DNA of 64,000 bases from Microbacterium arabinogalactanolyticum (GCF_030268005.1 NZ_BRZC01000004.1:1126885-1190884), one strand, 5' to 3'. Positions 37,182 through 46,329 are shown, counted from the stretch's first letter. Made by a program: numbers and translations. The notes: generated by a model not told the origin, from the letters alone.

Positions 37182-38531
37182 TCAGTACGAGTACCGGCCC
37201 GCGTTCTTGCGCATCCACGCAAGCGGGTCGACGGTCGAGCCGTTGATGATGATCTCGAAATGCAGGTGCGCACCGTAGGAGCGGCCGGTGTTGCCGACCT
37301 TTCCGATGGTGTCGCCCACCTTGACCTTCTGGCCGGTCTTGACCGCCAGCGAGCCGTGCTGCATGTGCGCGTAGTGGCTCGTGACGACCTGGCCGTCGAT
37401 CACGTGATCCACGTACACGGTCACGCCGTAAGCACCGCCGGACTCGGTCGCGATGCGGACCGTTCCGTCGGCGATCGCCTGGATCGTGGCACCTGCGCCG
37501 GGCACGAGGTCGATGCCCGCGTGCATGCGGCCGTTGCGCATGCCGTAGGGCGAGCTCATGGCCACGCCGACCATGAACGGCCACTGGATCGCGGCGTTCG
37601 GGTCGTTGGTGTAGAGGCTGTTGGAGACGCGCTTGATGCCCTCTTCGGCAGCGACGTCGAGCAGCGAGACCGTGGAGTACTCGCCCTCACGAGCCAGATC
37701 CTCGTCCTCCACCGCGGCGGAGGCGACGTAGGCCTGGATCTCGTCGTCGGCGACCTTCTTGGCGGGCGCGGCTGAGGCGACCAGGGATGCGGTCGCGCCG
37801 GAGCCGTTGTTCTGCACCGCAGCGACCGCGCTGGCGGGCAGGGTCATGGACACGGCGATCATTCCTGCGACACCCATGACGCCGAGGGACGCGCCCGCGG
37901 CGGCGATGCGACGGCGGATGATGCGACGGGGAGCGATGTGAGCAGGCGCCTTGGCCGGGCGACTCGCCTTCGGGGCCTCGGATGCCTGATGCGAGTCCTC
38001 CACGGGCGAGAAACCGAAGGCGTCGGATGCCCGGGCGAAGACGTCCTCGTCGGAGGCGGGCGCCGGCTTCGTGACGACGGGCTGCACGGGCGCGGCGACG
38101 AACGTCTCGGCGTCGACCGGCGCGGTCGCCTCGGCGAGCACGGGCTCGTCGGTGACGGCGGCCTCAGGGGCGATGACGAACTCCGTCGTGGCGGCCGGGT
38201 CGGCTTCGACCGGCGACGCAGCGTCGGCATCCTGCGCGAGCTTCGGCGCCGGCTCGAACAGGGACCGGACGTCCTCTTCGGCGAGCGGGCCGGCAGGCGA
38301 CGGGATGACCGGGGTCTCGGTGGACTGCGACAGGCGGCGCGCACGGCGGCTCAGCGGAGCACCGGTCACGGCATCGGCCGGGGTGGCGGCATCCGTGGGG
38401 GTGACGACCTGCGCGGCGGGCGACATCGCCTGCACCGCATCGGGGGTCATCGGAGTCTCGTGTGCTGCAACGCGGAGCCGGTTGGAACGACGCGTGGGCG
38501 CGGCTTCAACCTCAGGACGTACAGGTGACAA
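37182..38531 (-). CDS. M23-family cell-wall endopeptidase, membrane-anchored
   Basis: This 449-residue protein has a long acidic, Ala/Pro-rich cytoplasmic lead (about 200 residues), one hydrophobic helix (AAAGASLGVMGVAGMIAVSM), an extracytoplasmic linker with a helical part and a C-terminal LytM/M23 domain. The zinc site is complete: HAGIDLVPG and, near the end, HLHFEIIING, with SHYAHM between. Such enzymes cut peptidoglycan crosslinks during growth or division. The start is TTG at 38531; the first in-frame ATG is 27 codons later. The acidic cytoplasmic tail could bind a partner or sense state. It precedes tRNA-Thr and tRNA-Met on the same strand without an obvious terminator. Confidence 0.92.
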   Translation of the reverse strand: MSPVRPEVEAAPTRRSNRLRVAAHETPMTPDAVQAMSPAAQVVTPTDAATPADAVTGAPLSRRARRLSQSTETPVIPSPAGPLAEEDVRSLFEPAPKLAQDADAASPVEADPAATTEFVIAPEAAVTDEPVLAEATAPVDAETFVAAPVQPVVTKPAPASDEDVFARASDAFGFSPVEDSHQASEAPKASRPAKAPAHIAPRRIIRRRIAAAGASLGVMGVAGMIAVSMTLPASAVAAVQNNGSGATASLVASAAPAKKVADDEIQAYVASAAVEDEDLAREGEYSTVSLLDVAAEEGIKRVSNSLYTNDPNAAIQWPFMVGVAMSSPYGMRNGRMHAGIDLVPGAGATIQAIADGTVRIATESGGAYGVTVYVDHVIDGQVVTSHYAHMQHGSLAVKTGQKVKVGDTIGKVGNTGRSYGAHLHFEIIINGSTVDPLAWMRKNAGRYSY

Positions 38532-38664
38532 GTCAGATCTCTCGGGTCATGTTCAAAGCTCGGGGGCGCTTGGTCACTTCCGCCTTCGGGCGACGAAAGT
38601 AACGAACAGATAAACACTGTACAGGCACATGGCTGGGAAAGCCATGGGTCTGAACAAACTCGCG

Positions 38665-39465
38665 TCAGCCGCCCGCCCCAGCACCGGACACGATCGACCG
38701 CAGCCGATCGTGCACGGCCGCGCCTCCGGCGACCAGCATCGGCCGTGCGGCGTCGAGCTCGAGTCGGCTCACCGCGCCGCCGGCCTCACGGACGAGAATC
38801 GCCCCCGCCGCGAAGTCCCACGGGTTGAGACCCCGTTCGAAGAATCCGTCCAGCCGGCCCGCCGCCACATAGGACAGGTCGATCGCGGCGGATCCCATCC
38901 TGCGCAGGTCGCGCGCCATGGTCATCACCCGGCGCACCATCGCCAGGTCGCCGTCGTGCGTGGCCGGGTCGTAGCCGAACCCGGTGCCGAGGAGGGCACC
39001 GGCCGGCGTCTCGTCGGTCACGCGAAGACGGATGCCGTCGAGCCAGGCGCCCTCGCCGCGGGCAGCCGTGAAGAGCTCGCCGAGCGCAGGAGCGGACACC
39101 GCGGCCGCGACCCCGTCCCACTGCTCGGGATCGGGCTCGCCCTCGACGACGGCGATGCTCACCGAATAGGCGCCGATGCCGTAGGCGTAGTTGACGGTGC
39201 CGTCGATCGGATCCACCACCCAGGTCAGGCCGGTGGAGCCTCGCTCTGCACCCGTCTCCTCCCCCAGGAACCCGTCGCCAGGGCGCTCGGTGCGCAGACG
39301 TTCGCGGATCAGCTGCTCCACCTCGCGATCCGCCTCGGTCACGATGTCTGCCAGCGTCGACTTGGTGGCTGCCAGCGAGACCCCCTCGCCGCGACGGCGC
39401 TTCGCGAGCTCGCCGGCCTCGCGGGCGATGTCGGCCGCGAGTGCGCCGAGCTCGACCGCGCTCAC
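38665..39465 (-). CDS. Inositol monophosphatase family protein
   Basis: This 266-residue Mg-dependent phosphatase shows the family metal sites: GEETGAE, WVVDPIDGTVNY and LNPWDFAAGAILVREAGG. It could act on inositol-1-phosphate, histidinol phosphate or another sugar phosphate. The GTG start overlaps the stop of the upstream membrane-protein gene by four bases (GTGA). There is no signal peptide. A small hairpin CATGGCT/AGCCATG (38628-38646) lies after its stop. Confidence 0.92.
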   Translation of the reverse strand: MSAVELGALAADIAREAGELAKRRRGEGVSLAATKSTLADIVTEADREVEQLIRERLRTERPGDGFLGEETGAERGSTGLTWVVDPIDGTVNYAYGIGAYSVSIAVVEGEPDPEQWDGVAAAVSAPALGELFTAARGEGAWLDGIRLRVTDETPAGALLGTGFGYDPATHDGDLAMVRRVMTMARDLRRMGSAAIDLSYVAAGRLDGFFERGLNPWDFAAGAILVREAGGAVSRLELDAARPMLVAGGAAVHDRLRSIVSGAGAGG

Positions 39466-40541
39466 AGACCCGCCCCCGGAGCCGCGGGAGGCGGCGGCGG
39501 GAACGCGTCGTACGCCGGTGGCGACTGCGGCGCGGCGTCCGGCGGGGACGGCTCAGCGGATGCCGGCGCGACGGGCGCCTGGAACGGCTGAACCGGAGCG
39601 GCCGGAGGCGTCGCGTCCTGGATCGGGAAGGACTGAGGAGCGGCACCCGGAGCGGTCGGCGCCGCAGCATCCGGTACCTGTGCCGCCGGCGCCGCGGGCG
39701 GGAGCGTCGGGAAGGACTGCGCCGGTACCGCGTAGGTCGGGTGTCCCGTGTAGTAGGCGTTCCAGTCCGGCGAGCCGTCGGGCAGGACGGGCAGCGGGGT
39801 GCGCCCGTCGGCGTAGGTCGGCCACGCGGTGACGCCCTGGGCCGTCTGCGGAGCGACCGCCGCGCCTTGCGGCGGACCCACCGGAGCCACGTGCGGCGCG
39901 AACGAGGGCTTCTTCTTCGGAGCGAACAGGGCGTTCAGCAGCGGAATGAGCGTCGTTCCCACAGCCACCAGGATCGCGAGTGCGATCACGATACGCCAGT
40001 ACAGGTCGTCGTAGCGGAAGAGGTCGGGGAAAGTCAGGTAAAAGACCAGCAGCGCCACCAGCAGCGCGAGCAGCGCGATGGTGACGATCGCGATCACGCG
40101 CGTGAAGGTGGTGACGTAGCGCTTCGACGCCGGCAGGAACAGGCGCACGTGCACCAGCGCGAGCTGCATGATCCCGACCACGAGGAGCAGCTGCCAGAAG
40201 CGCAGCAGCGACCATCCGCCGAACGGGTCGTGCTCCGGCATCCAGATCTTCACCGCACCCACCAGCAGCGCGACGATCCAGGTGATCATGCTCGAGAGGG
40301 CCAGCCACTCCGGCCGATGCTCCGCGAGATGCGACTCCATGATCGCGATGCCGGCGAACACCGCGAGCAGCAGGATCGTCAGGAACGCCCGGCCGATGAT
40401 CCCGTCCTGGTCGCCGATCAGCACCCAGACGACGCAGACCAGGGCCGCTGCGATCAGCGATCCGATCGCGATCCAGATGGCCGAGCGCATGAGCTTCGAC
40501 GACATCTGCTGGACTTCGGAACGTGGCGTGCTGTCGGACAT
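39462..40541 (-). CDS. Multi-pass membrane protein with Pro-rich tail
   Basis: This 359-residue protein is not assigned a function. It has about six hydrophobic helices in residues 15-195 (AIWIAIGSLIAAALVCVVWV, LTILLLAVFAGIAIME, LALSSMITWIVALLVG, LLLVVGIMQLALVHV, VIAIVTIALLALLVALLVFY and IVIALAILVAVGTTLIPLL) and then about 150 residues rich in Pro and Ala. The start at 40541 is preceded by GGGAGG. It overlaps the phosphatase gene by four bases. It may act in membrane or cell-wall organisation; this is a guess. Confidence 0.8.
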   Translation of the reverse strand: MSDSTPRSEVQQMSSKLMRSAIWIAIGSLIAAALVCVVWVLIGDQDGIIGRAFLTILLLAVFAGIAIMESHLAEHRPEWLALSSMITWIVALLVGAVKIWMPEHDPFGGWSLLRFWQLLLVVGIMQLALVHVRLFLPASKRYVTTFTRVIAIVTIALLALLVALLVFYLTFPDLFRYDDLYWRIVIALAILVAVGTTLIPLLNALFAPKKKPSFAPHVAPVGPPQGAAVAPQTAQGVTAWPTYADGRTPLPVLPDGSPDWNAYYTGHPTYAVPAQSFPTLPPAAPAAQVPDAAAPTAPGAAPQSFPIQDATPPAAPVQPFQAPVAPASAEPSPPDAAPQSPPAYDAFPPPPPAAPGAGL

Positions 40542-40626
40542 GCTGATCCTCCCGGCGATGGTCATCCCATCCTGCCATGCGGCGCCATGACGGCCCGCCG
40601 GCTGTGGATAACCCGGCCGGTGCGAG

Positions 40627-41433
40627 TCAGCGCGCGGACTTGCTGGATGCCGCGGCGAACGCGGCGACACGCGCCTTGGCATCAGGCGTGTCGAACGCCT
40701 CGCCGATGGAACGCGCCTCCTCCGCGACCTGCTCGGCGAACGTGCGCGTGGGCTGCGAGCGGATCAGGCGCTTGGCCTGCCCGTACGCGCCGGAGGCACC
40801 CTTCAACCAGAAGCGTGCGACCTGCTCGGCGCGCTCGCGCACGGCATCCGCTTCCGCCTCGGCATCCGCACCTTCGGTGCCGGCGACGGCCTCAGCGACC
40901 AGACCCCATTCCACGGCCTCGTCGGCGGACAGCATCCGGTCCTGCAGCACCAGCTGCAGTGCGCGGCGCTCGCCGATCGCCCGCGCCAGCTGCGCGGTGA
41001 CCGACAGGTCGGGCGTGAGTCCGATGTTGGCGTACAGGCTGCCGATCTTGGACCCCGCGCCGATGACGGCGTAGTCACTGCACATCAGGATTCCGAGGCC
41101 GCCGCCGGCGGTCGTGCCGTGCGCTGCCGCGACCACCGGGATCGACGAGGTGGTCAGCGAAAGGATGCCCTCGTTGATGACGTGCGCGAGCGCGGTGATG
41201 TCCTCACCGCTGCCCATTTCGCTCGCCATCGCGAGCACGTCCCCGCCGGCGCAGAAGGCACGGCCGTTGGCATCCAGCAGGATCGCACGCACATCGTCGC
41301 GTGCGACGGCCTCGGCGGTGACGTCGCGCCAGGCGTGGGCGAGGTCGGCGTCGAACGCGTTCAGGCTGGCGGGGCGGTTCAGCGTCAGCCGGGCAAGCCC
41401 CTGGTCGACCGTGAACAGGATGGGATCGGTCAT
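40627..41433 (-). CDS. Enoyl-CoA hydratase/isomerase (crotonase) family
   Basis: This 268-residue crotonase has the oxyanion-hole motifs NAFDADLAHAWRDV and AFCAGGDVLAMA, and PVVAAAHGTTAGGGLGIL. In hydratases the position after the second oxyanion Gly is a catalytic Glu; here it is Gly, and GLTPDLSVT carries an Asp instead. That pattern is seen in PaaG-like isomerases and other non-hydratase crotonases, so an isomerase or unusual role is likely. GAAGGAGAG precedes the ATG at 41433. It lies 85 bases before the membrane-protein gene. Confidence 0.9.
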   Translation of the reverse strand: MTDPILFTVDQGLARLTLNRPASLNAFDADLAHAWRDVTAEAVARDDVRAILLDANGRAFCAGGDVLAMASEMGSGEDITALAHVINEGILSLTTSSIPVVAAAHGTTAGGGLGILMCSDYAVIGAGSKIGSLYANIGLTPDLSVTAQLARAIGERRALQLVLQDRMLSADEAVEWGLVAEAVAGTEGADAEAEADAVRERAEQVARFWLKGASGAYGQAKRLIRSQPTRTFAEQVAEEARSIGEAFDTPDAKARVAAFAAASSKSAR

Positions 41434-41498
41434 GGCTCTCCTTCGACGCTCCAACACGCAGATCTTGAGTCTCAGCCTAGCTGGGACTGAGGTTCATG

Positions 41499-41990
41499 TC
41501 AGTCCTCAGACAGGACCCGCACGACGAACGCCTCCATGCGGTGACGCGTGCCGTCCAGGCGCGTGTCGACCTGTCCGGGCGCACGCACCTCGTTCGGAGC
41601 CAGCGGATGCGCCAGCCGCACGTTGTCATGGCACGAGAGGTCCGCGCAAATATAGGTGCCCGCGCTGTCGCCGCGGCGGCCCTTCGCTCCCCCACGGCGC
41701 GCAGTGAGCAGTGCCACCTGGTTGCCCGGCTGGAGCGTATGGCAGATGTTGCACATGCCCGACCGCACCCGTGCGGGGTCGGTGGCGCGCAGCACGATCC
41801 CCATCGGTTGGCCCTCGTGCTCCACGATCACGACTGCACGGCGGCTGGACTCCGGGTCGCGCCAGGCGAGGAAGTCGAGATAGTCCCAGTCGGTCAGGAT
41901 GAAGTCGTGCGGCATCCCGATCTGGGCGATCTCATCGGCATCCGCGTTGCGGATAGACGCGCGGATCTGGTCCTCGGTGAGTGGTCGCAT
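41499..41990 (-). CDS. FBP-domain (treble-clef zinc finger) protein
   Basis: This 163-residue protein matches the FBP family (C-terminal treble-clef zinc-finger, once called fibronectin-binding). It shows ILTDWDYLDFLAWRDP, MCNICHTLQPGNQVALLTAR and YICADLSCHDNVRL, with the CxxC and CxxxxC zinc pairs. Relatives associate with EF-Tu/EF-G or ribosomes. The ATG at 41990 lies six bases after TAGACT (plus 41997-42002), a leaderless-type -10 box. Confidence 0.88.
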   Translation of the reverse strand: MRPLTEDQIRASIRNADADEIAQIGMPHDFILTDWDYLDFLAWRDPESSRRAVVIVEHEGQPMGIVLRATDPARVRSGMCNICHTLQPGNQVALLTARRGGAKGRRGDSAGTYICADLSCHDNVRLAHPLAPNEVRAPGQVDTRLDGTRHRMEAFVVRVLSED

Positions 41991-42094
41991 CGATTCAGTC
42001 TAAGAAGGATCCGCCACGAAGGGGTGTCGCGCGGCCGGGGACGCAACAGCCGGCCGCGCGAGCCTGTGGGGCGATCAGCGGGGACCCGACTCGC

Positions 42095-42796
42095 TCACGC
42101 CGCCGCGTCGATCACGGCCACGATCTCGTCGTAGCCCTTCTGCTCGGCGAGCTCGCGCGCGGTGAATCCGCCGTTCTCGGTGATGCTCGGGTCCGCTCCC
42201 GCCTCGAGCAGCAGGCGCACGGCCTTGACCTGATCCGGGCCGCCGTCGTTCAGGACGATCGCCTCGTGCATCGCGGTCCAGCCCAGGTCGTTCACATGGT
42301 CGAGCGGCACGCCTGCGGCGATCAGGATGCGGATCGTGCTGACATGCCCGTGCTCGCTCGCCGGGATGAGCGCTGTGCCGCCGTAGCGGTTGGTGCTCTT
42401 CACGTCGGCGCCCGCGTCGATGGTCATCTTCAGGATCTCGTCGAGGCCCTCAGCGCCGGCGTAGAGGAATGCGGAGTCCTGGATGCCGTCCTTGGCGTTC
42501 ACGTCGGCGCCCGCGTCGATGAGGACCCGGGCGACTCGTGCATCGTTCTTCTTGGTCGCTGCGATCACCGGGGTCGCGTCGTTCGGGCCGCGCGACTCGA
42601 GATCGGCGCCGTCGTCGATGGCCTGCCGGGCGGCGTCGGCATCCCCGGAGTCGACCGCGCTCCACAGCGCCTTGGTCGCGTCGGACCCGCTGTTGCCGGA
42701 CCTGCCGGATGCCGGAGAGCACGCCGTCAGGACGCCGACGGCGAGCGCGGTGATGAGCGCGATCACGCCCGTGCGGATGGTGCGATTCGTGGTCAT
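42095..42796 (-). CDS. Ankyrin-repeat lipoprotein
   Basis: This 233-residue protein has a lipobox signal (GVIALITALAVGVLTAC) that would anchor it at Cys26 outside the membrane. About five ankyrin repeats follow (ALWSAVDSGDADAARQAID, TPVIAATKKNDARVARVLID, TALIPASEHGHVSTIRILI, TAMHEAIVLNDGG and TARELAEQKGYDEIV). Ankyrin repeats bind protein partners; exported bacterial ones have been linked to stress or peroxide protection. GAGGAGG precedes the ATG. A palindrome TGGTATACCA lies 28 bases upstream. Confidence 0.9.
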   Translation of the reverse strand: MTTNRTIRTGVIALITALAVGVLTACSPASGRSGNSGSDATKALWSAVDSGDADAARQAIDDGADLESRGPNDATPVIAATKKNDARVARVLIDAGADVNAKDGIQDSAFLYAGAEGLDEILKMTIDAGADVKSTNRYGGTALIPASEHGHVSTIRILIAAGVPLDHVNDLGWTAMHEAIVLNDGGPDQVKAVRLLLEAGADPSITENGGFTARELAEQKGYDEIVAVIDAAA

Positions 42797-42823
42797 GTGC
42801 GCCTCCTCAGGTCAAGATCGAAA

Positions 42824-42833
42824 TGGTATACCA
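42824..42833. promoter_or_regulatory. Palindrome upstream of the ankyrin lipoprotein gene
   Basis: TGGTATACCA is a perfect 10-base palindrome like operators of FadR-type GntR regulators. It overlaps a possible -10 (TATACC on the minus strand). No GntR gene is nearby, so this is a suggestion only. Confidence 0.35.
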
Positions 42834-42978
42834 AAACTCCTGAGGGTGACCTGGGAGCGTCTGCCGCAGCCCCATAGGGAGCAGCATGGTTCGAGTCAGC
42901 GACGATCACCACAGGAGCATCCGAATGATCGCGCGTGGTGATTCTTTGATGTCGTAGGCCCGCTCTACCGTGGGCGGC

Positions 42979-44394
42979 ATGAGAGAGCAGGAATCCACGG
43001 AGCCAGCGGACGCGTCTCCACCTCCCGGGGCGACCCCCGAAACGGCGCAGGTGCGGGTTGCCTACTTCGCGATCCATGGCATCGGACGCCAAGGAGAGGG
43101 TGAGACGGCAGGCGACGTGGCGAGTGCCTTCAGCGACGCCGCCAGCACATTGGGCATTGACCTCGAAGAAGCCGGATCGCCCGCATCCGAGGACTCCTCA
43201 GTGCTGCGGTCCACCGACGGCAGTGTCCTCGTGCGATTCATCGACGGCTGGTGGGACGGACATGTCACGCCCCCACCGCTCGGCCGCGTGCTGCGCTGGA
43301 TGCTGCGAGTGACACCGTTCATGACGCTGATGGTGATCGCGGGATGGATGCTGGATCTCCAGGCTGCGGCTCAGACCGCGCCGCGGCGGTGGAAGTATCC
43401 GTGGGAGGTCCTGGGCATCGCGGCGGCGGCCTTCGCTCTGCTGTTCCTGCCGGCCCTGATGATCGTCCTGGTCATAGCGAACCTCGTGATCATCAGGAGG
43501 CCCGATGCCTGGCCGAGACTGACCGACATCGTCCTCTCGACGATGGGAGACGCGTGGCTGTACCGCTCCGACGAACTCGACGACGACGTTCTCTCGCGGC
43601 TGCGCGCGCAACTCAACGATGTGCGCGATTCTTCCGATCACGTGGTGCTCGTCGGACATTCCCAGGGTGCGGAGATCGGTCGCCGGCTGGCTCTGGACGG
43701 CGGGATCGACGCGTGCATCTGGGTGGGCGGCGCGCTGATACCGCTGGCGGTCGCACGCACAATGCGGCGCAGCCGGTCTCTGCCCTACGTGCTGTGGTGC
43801 TACGTGCTCATCTCGCCGCTGCTGTTCAGTCTTCTCGTCGCCTCTCTGCTGCAAACACTCGGCGGCTTCATCTGGACACTGCTGGATTCGTTCCTCTCCG
43901 TCGTCTCCGGCGCGGTTAAGCCGACCGCGGGACTCGAACCTATGCGTCAGGCGCCGTGGGACCTGACGGGATCCTTTCTCGCGCACCTACCACTGCTGCT
44001 CGGTTTCGCCACGTTCTCGCTCCTGTCGGCACTGCTGCTCCGGAAGCTCGCGCGGTGGCCGTCCGACCTCACGCAGTCGCCAGACTGTCCTGTCATCATG
44101 GTCAAGTCGCTCGCTGACCCGGTGTGCTTCGGGCACCTGGACACCGCGGCGGCTGTGCGCTATGTGCCGATCCGCGCGGGACGCGCGGTGTGGCGCGAGC
44201 ACGTCGCCTATTTCGAGAAGCCAGAGACCGGGTCAGCCCTGTGGGAGCCGCTGCTCGGGCCCGAGGATGCTCCTCCGCCGTACGAACCGAGATTCGGCGT
44301 GATGACGAAGATCGTCGCAACCGTCGCAGCTGCCGGCCTGATAGCGGCAGCCTATGCCCTAGGTTCTGCCGTGTTGAACGCCTTCGGATGGTGA
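42979..44394 (+). CDS. Membrane protein with a lipase-like alpha/beta hydrolase core
   Basis: This 471-residue protein mixes an alpha/beta-hydrolase signature with membrane helices. It has VAYFAIHGIGRQGEG near the N-terminus, a nucleophile elbow VVLVGHSQGAEIGRRLAL with Ser228, SLADPVCFGHLD (possible acid) and REHVAYF (possible His) later. Hydrophobic stretches lie at about 95-120, 130-165, 265-300 and 330-350 and at the C-terminus (IVATVAAAGLIAAAYALG). The arrangement is unlike ordinary soluble esterases and could be a membrane lipase or a gated sensor. The ATG at 42979 lies seven bases after TACCGT, a leaderless-type -10 box. It is divergent from the ankyrin lipoprotein gene. No close relative with known function comes to mind. 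Confidence 0.75.
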   Translation: MREQESTEPADASPPPGATPETAQVRVAYFAIHGIGRQGEGETAGDVASAFSDAASTLGIDLEEAGSPASEDSSVLRSTDGSVLVRFIDGWWDGHVTPPPLGRVLRWMLRVTPFMTLMVIAGWMLDLQAAAQTAPRRWKYPWEVLGIAAAAFALLFLPALMIVLVIANLVIIRRPDAWPRLTDIVLSTMGDAWLYRSDELDDDVLSRLRAQLNDVRDSSDHVVLVGHSQGAEIGRRLALDGGIDACIWVGGALIPLAVARTMRRSRSLPYVLWCYVLISPLLFSLLVASLLQTLGGFIWTLLDSFLSVVSGAVKPTAGLEPMRQAPWDLTGSFLAHLPLLLGFATFSLLSALLLRKLARWPSDLTQSPDCPVIMVKSLADPVCFGHLDTAAAVRYVPIRAGRAVWREHVAYFEKPETGSALWEPLLGPEDAPPPYEPRFGVMTKIVATVAAAGLIAAAYALGSAVLNAFGW

Positions 44395-44416
44395 GTGATC
44401 CGGACGAGAAAGACTG

Positions 44417-44441
44417 AAGGCCCCCGCTACGCGAGGGCCTT
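44417..44441 (-). terminator. Stem-loop terminator after tRNA-Tyr
   Basis: AAGGCCCCCGC (44417-44427) pairs with GCGAGGGCCTT (44431-44441) with one mismatch and a three-base loop. It follows the tRNA-Tyr 3' end on the minus strand, and the convergent hydrolase gene ends 22 bases away, so it may serve both. Confidence 0.75.
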
Positions 44442-44449
44442 GAGTCACA

Positions 44450-44533
44450 TGGTGGCAAGTGAGGGATTCGAACCCCCGAAGCTTACGCGGCTGATTTACA
44501 GTCAGCTCCCTTTGGCCGCTCGGGCAACTTGCC
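44450..44533 (-). tRNA. tRNA-Tyr(GTA)
   Basis: The minus-strand class II cloverleaf has acceptor GGCAAGT with ACTTGCC, anticodon stem GCTGA/TCAGC around CTGTAAA (anticodon GTA), a long variable arm (CGCGTAAGCTTC region) and T arm with GTTCGAATC. The 3' CCA is encoded (44450-44452). The 130 bases between it and the PfkB gene show nothing further. Confidence 0.95.
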
Positions 44534-44663
44534 AGTGCACCCCCGTCCGGCTTGTCCAGTCAACCGGGGGCGCGAAGATCAAGCATACCTGCCGGAGTCG
44601 CCCGGTAAGAAATCGAACCTCGATCCCGCGCGCGCCGCTGCTCGTGGCGGCCGCGCCCTGGCG

Positions 44664-45584
44664 TCAGCTGCCGAAGACGCCGCGCTCCGACTCGGCCAGC
44701 GACTCGGGCGTGCGCAGCAGGCCTCCCTCGGAGCGCACGGTAGCGGCGGCGATCAACATCGCCCGATCGAGCAGCGCCTGCCACTCCGCGGCCGACGACG
44801 GATGTCCGTCGACGAGCCCCTCGGCGACCCCCGCCAGCGTGGCATCACCCGCGCCGACGGTGTCGACGACACGACCGGGCAGCGCGGCGATCGGGGCGGT
44901 GAGCTCACCGGCCTCCGTCTCCAGAACCGCGCCGTAGGCTCCCGCCGTGGCCAGCACCGCGCGCACGCCCAGGTCGCGCAGCCGCCGACGCAGAGCGTCC
45001 AGGTCTCCGTCGTACAGCAGCGCGGCGTCGTCGGCTCCCACCTTCACGAGCTCGGATCGCGCGGCGAGCGTCTCGAAACCGCGCACGAACTCCGCGCGGT
45101 CGTGCAGCATGCCCGCACGCGGGTTCGGGTCGATCACCAGGCGCGCCCCGCCGACGGCATCCGCCAGCGATCGCACCTCGGCCTCGACGTCGAACGGGAA
45201 GCAGCTCACGGCCACCAGCGCCGCCGCGGCGATCGCATCGCGCGCGGGATCGGAATAGCGGATGCTGCGTCGCTGCGCGGCCTCGTTGAACACGTACTCG
45301 GGCTCGCCGTTCGCCGCACGCTGCACGATCGCGCGCGACGAGCCGTGCGCGGACGGGCTCTCGATGAGCGTCACGTCGTGGTCCGAGAGGTACTCGCGGA
45401 TGTGGTCGCCCGCGGCATCCGCCCCCACCATCGCGATCAGCGTCGCCGGCACGCCGAGCCGGCGCAGCCCGACGGCGACGTTCAAGGCGGCACCGCCGAC
45501 CAGCTCGCGGACGCCCGAAGCGTCCCGGATCTCGTCGATCAGCGCGTCGCCGATGACGACGACCCCACGGTGTTCAGTGCTCAC
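44664..45584 (-). CDS. PfkB-family sugar kinase
   Basis: This 306-residue kinase has the N-terminal GDALIDEI and LVGGAALNVAVGLRRLG signature and the C-terminal DTVGAGDATLAGVAEGL, with the catalytic Asp in GAGD. Substrates of this family include fructose, ribose and 2-keto-3-deoxygluconate; the substrate here cannot be deduced. The GTG start at 45584 is six bases after TAGTCT (plus 45591-45596), a leaderless-type -10 box. Confidence 0.92.
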   Translation of the reverse strand: MSTEHRGVVVIGDALIDEIRDASGVRELVGGAALNVAVGLRRLGVPATLIAMVGADAAGDHIREYLSDHDVTLIESPSAHGSSRAIVQRAANGEPEYVFNEAAQRRSIRYSDPARDAIAAAALVAVSCFPFDVEAEVRSLADAVGGARLVIDPNPRAGMLHDRAEFVRGFETLAARSELVKVGADDAALLYDGDLDALRRRLRDLGVRAVLATAGAYGAVLETEAGELTAPIAALPGRVVDTVGAGDATLAGVAEGLVDGHPSSAAEWQALLDRAMLIAAATVRSEGGLLRTPESLAESERGVFGS

Positions 45585-45700
45585 GTGGCGAGACTACCGC
45601 GCGAGGCAGCCCTGCATCCGCCGGATGAACGGCATCCGGTCGCGCGCACCGGACGGCGCGGCGCGCTCTCCCGGGCTTCCTCCAGTCCTACTCTGTGGGC

Positions 45701-46309
45701 ATGAAGCTCCGCGACGGCGCGGCGGCCGCGCTCATCCTCGCAGGCGTCGTGATCCTCGCGGCCTGCACGCCCTCCGCTGACGACGCGACGCCGTCCGGCA
45801 GCGCGAAGCCAACGGCATCCGCCTCCTCGTCCCCGGAGCCGACGAAAGAGCCCTCGACGAAGCCGACGCCCTCTCCCACCTCGACCGTGAAAGCCATCGC
45901 GCTGCCGAAGGACTGCAAGGCGATCCTCTCCGAGCAGGTGCTCGCGCAGCTCGAGGACGTGCCAGTGAACGACCCCGCCTTCGGCGAGAGCGGCACTCTC
46001 AAGAACGGCACGCTGGTGTGCATCTGGGGCTCACCGCAGGCCGACACCACCGGTCTCACGACCCGGATCGAGCGGATGCCCCGCGGCAAGGCACTCGACA
46101 TGCTCAACGCCCTCGCGGACACCGAGGGGTACTCCTGCTTCACGCCCTCGGGCGGCACCCGCTGCGAGAAGACCTGGCAGAACGAGAAGTACCCCGTTAC
46201 GGACGGCCGCACCCTGTTCTGGCGCGATGACGTGATGATCGACACGCGCTACTCGAACCTCGCGCCGAAGGGCTACACCTCCGCGATAGTCAAGTCGATC
46301 TGGGGCTGA
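45701..46309 (+). CDS. Lipoprotein of unknown function
   Basis: This 202-residue lipoprotein has a signal with lipobox AGVVILAAC, a Ser/Thr/Pro-rich linker of about 40 residues and a small globular domain with two Cys pairs (KDCKAIL, LVCIWGS, YSCFTPSGGTRCEKTW). The domain resembles DUF3558-like extracellular proteins in actinobacteria but I cannot name it. The start is set at ATG 45701 because TACTCT (45689-45694) lies six bases before it; a GTG six bases upstream is less likely. A terminator follows. Confidence 0.8.
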   Translation: MKLRDGAAAALILAGVVILAACTPSADDATPSGSAKPTASASSSPEPTKEPSTKPTPSPTSTVKAIALPKDCKAILSEQVLAQLEDVPVNDPAFGESGTLKNGTLVCIWGSPQADTTGLTTRIERMPRGKALDMLNALADTEGYSCFTPSGGTRCEKTWQNEKYPVTDGRTLFWRDDVMIDTRYSNLAPKGYTSAIVKSIWG

Positions 46310-46329
46310 GCGCCCGCCCGGGAACGCGA

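Noticed and set aside
38532..38664. c-di-AMP (ydaO-type) riboswitch before the M23 endopeptidase gene
   Set aside because: The gap is only about 130 bases and I could not find the pseudo-two-fold helices expected; a small hairpin and ordinary leader explain it.
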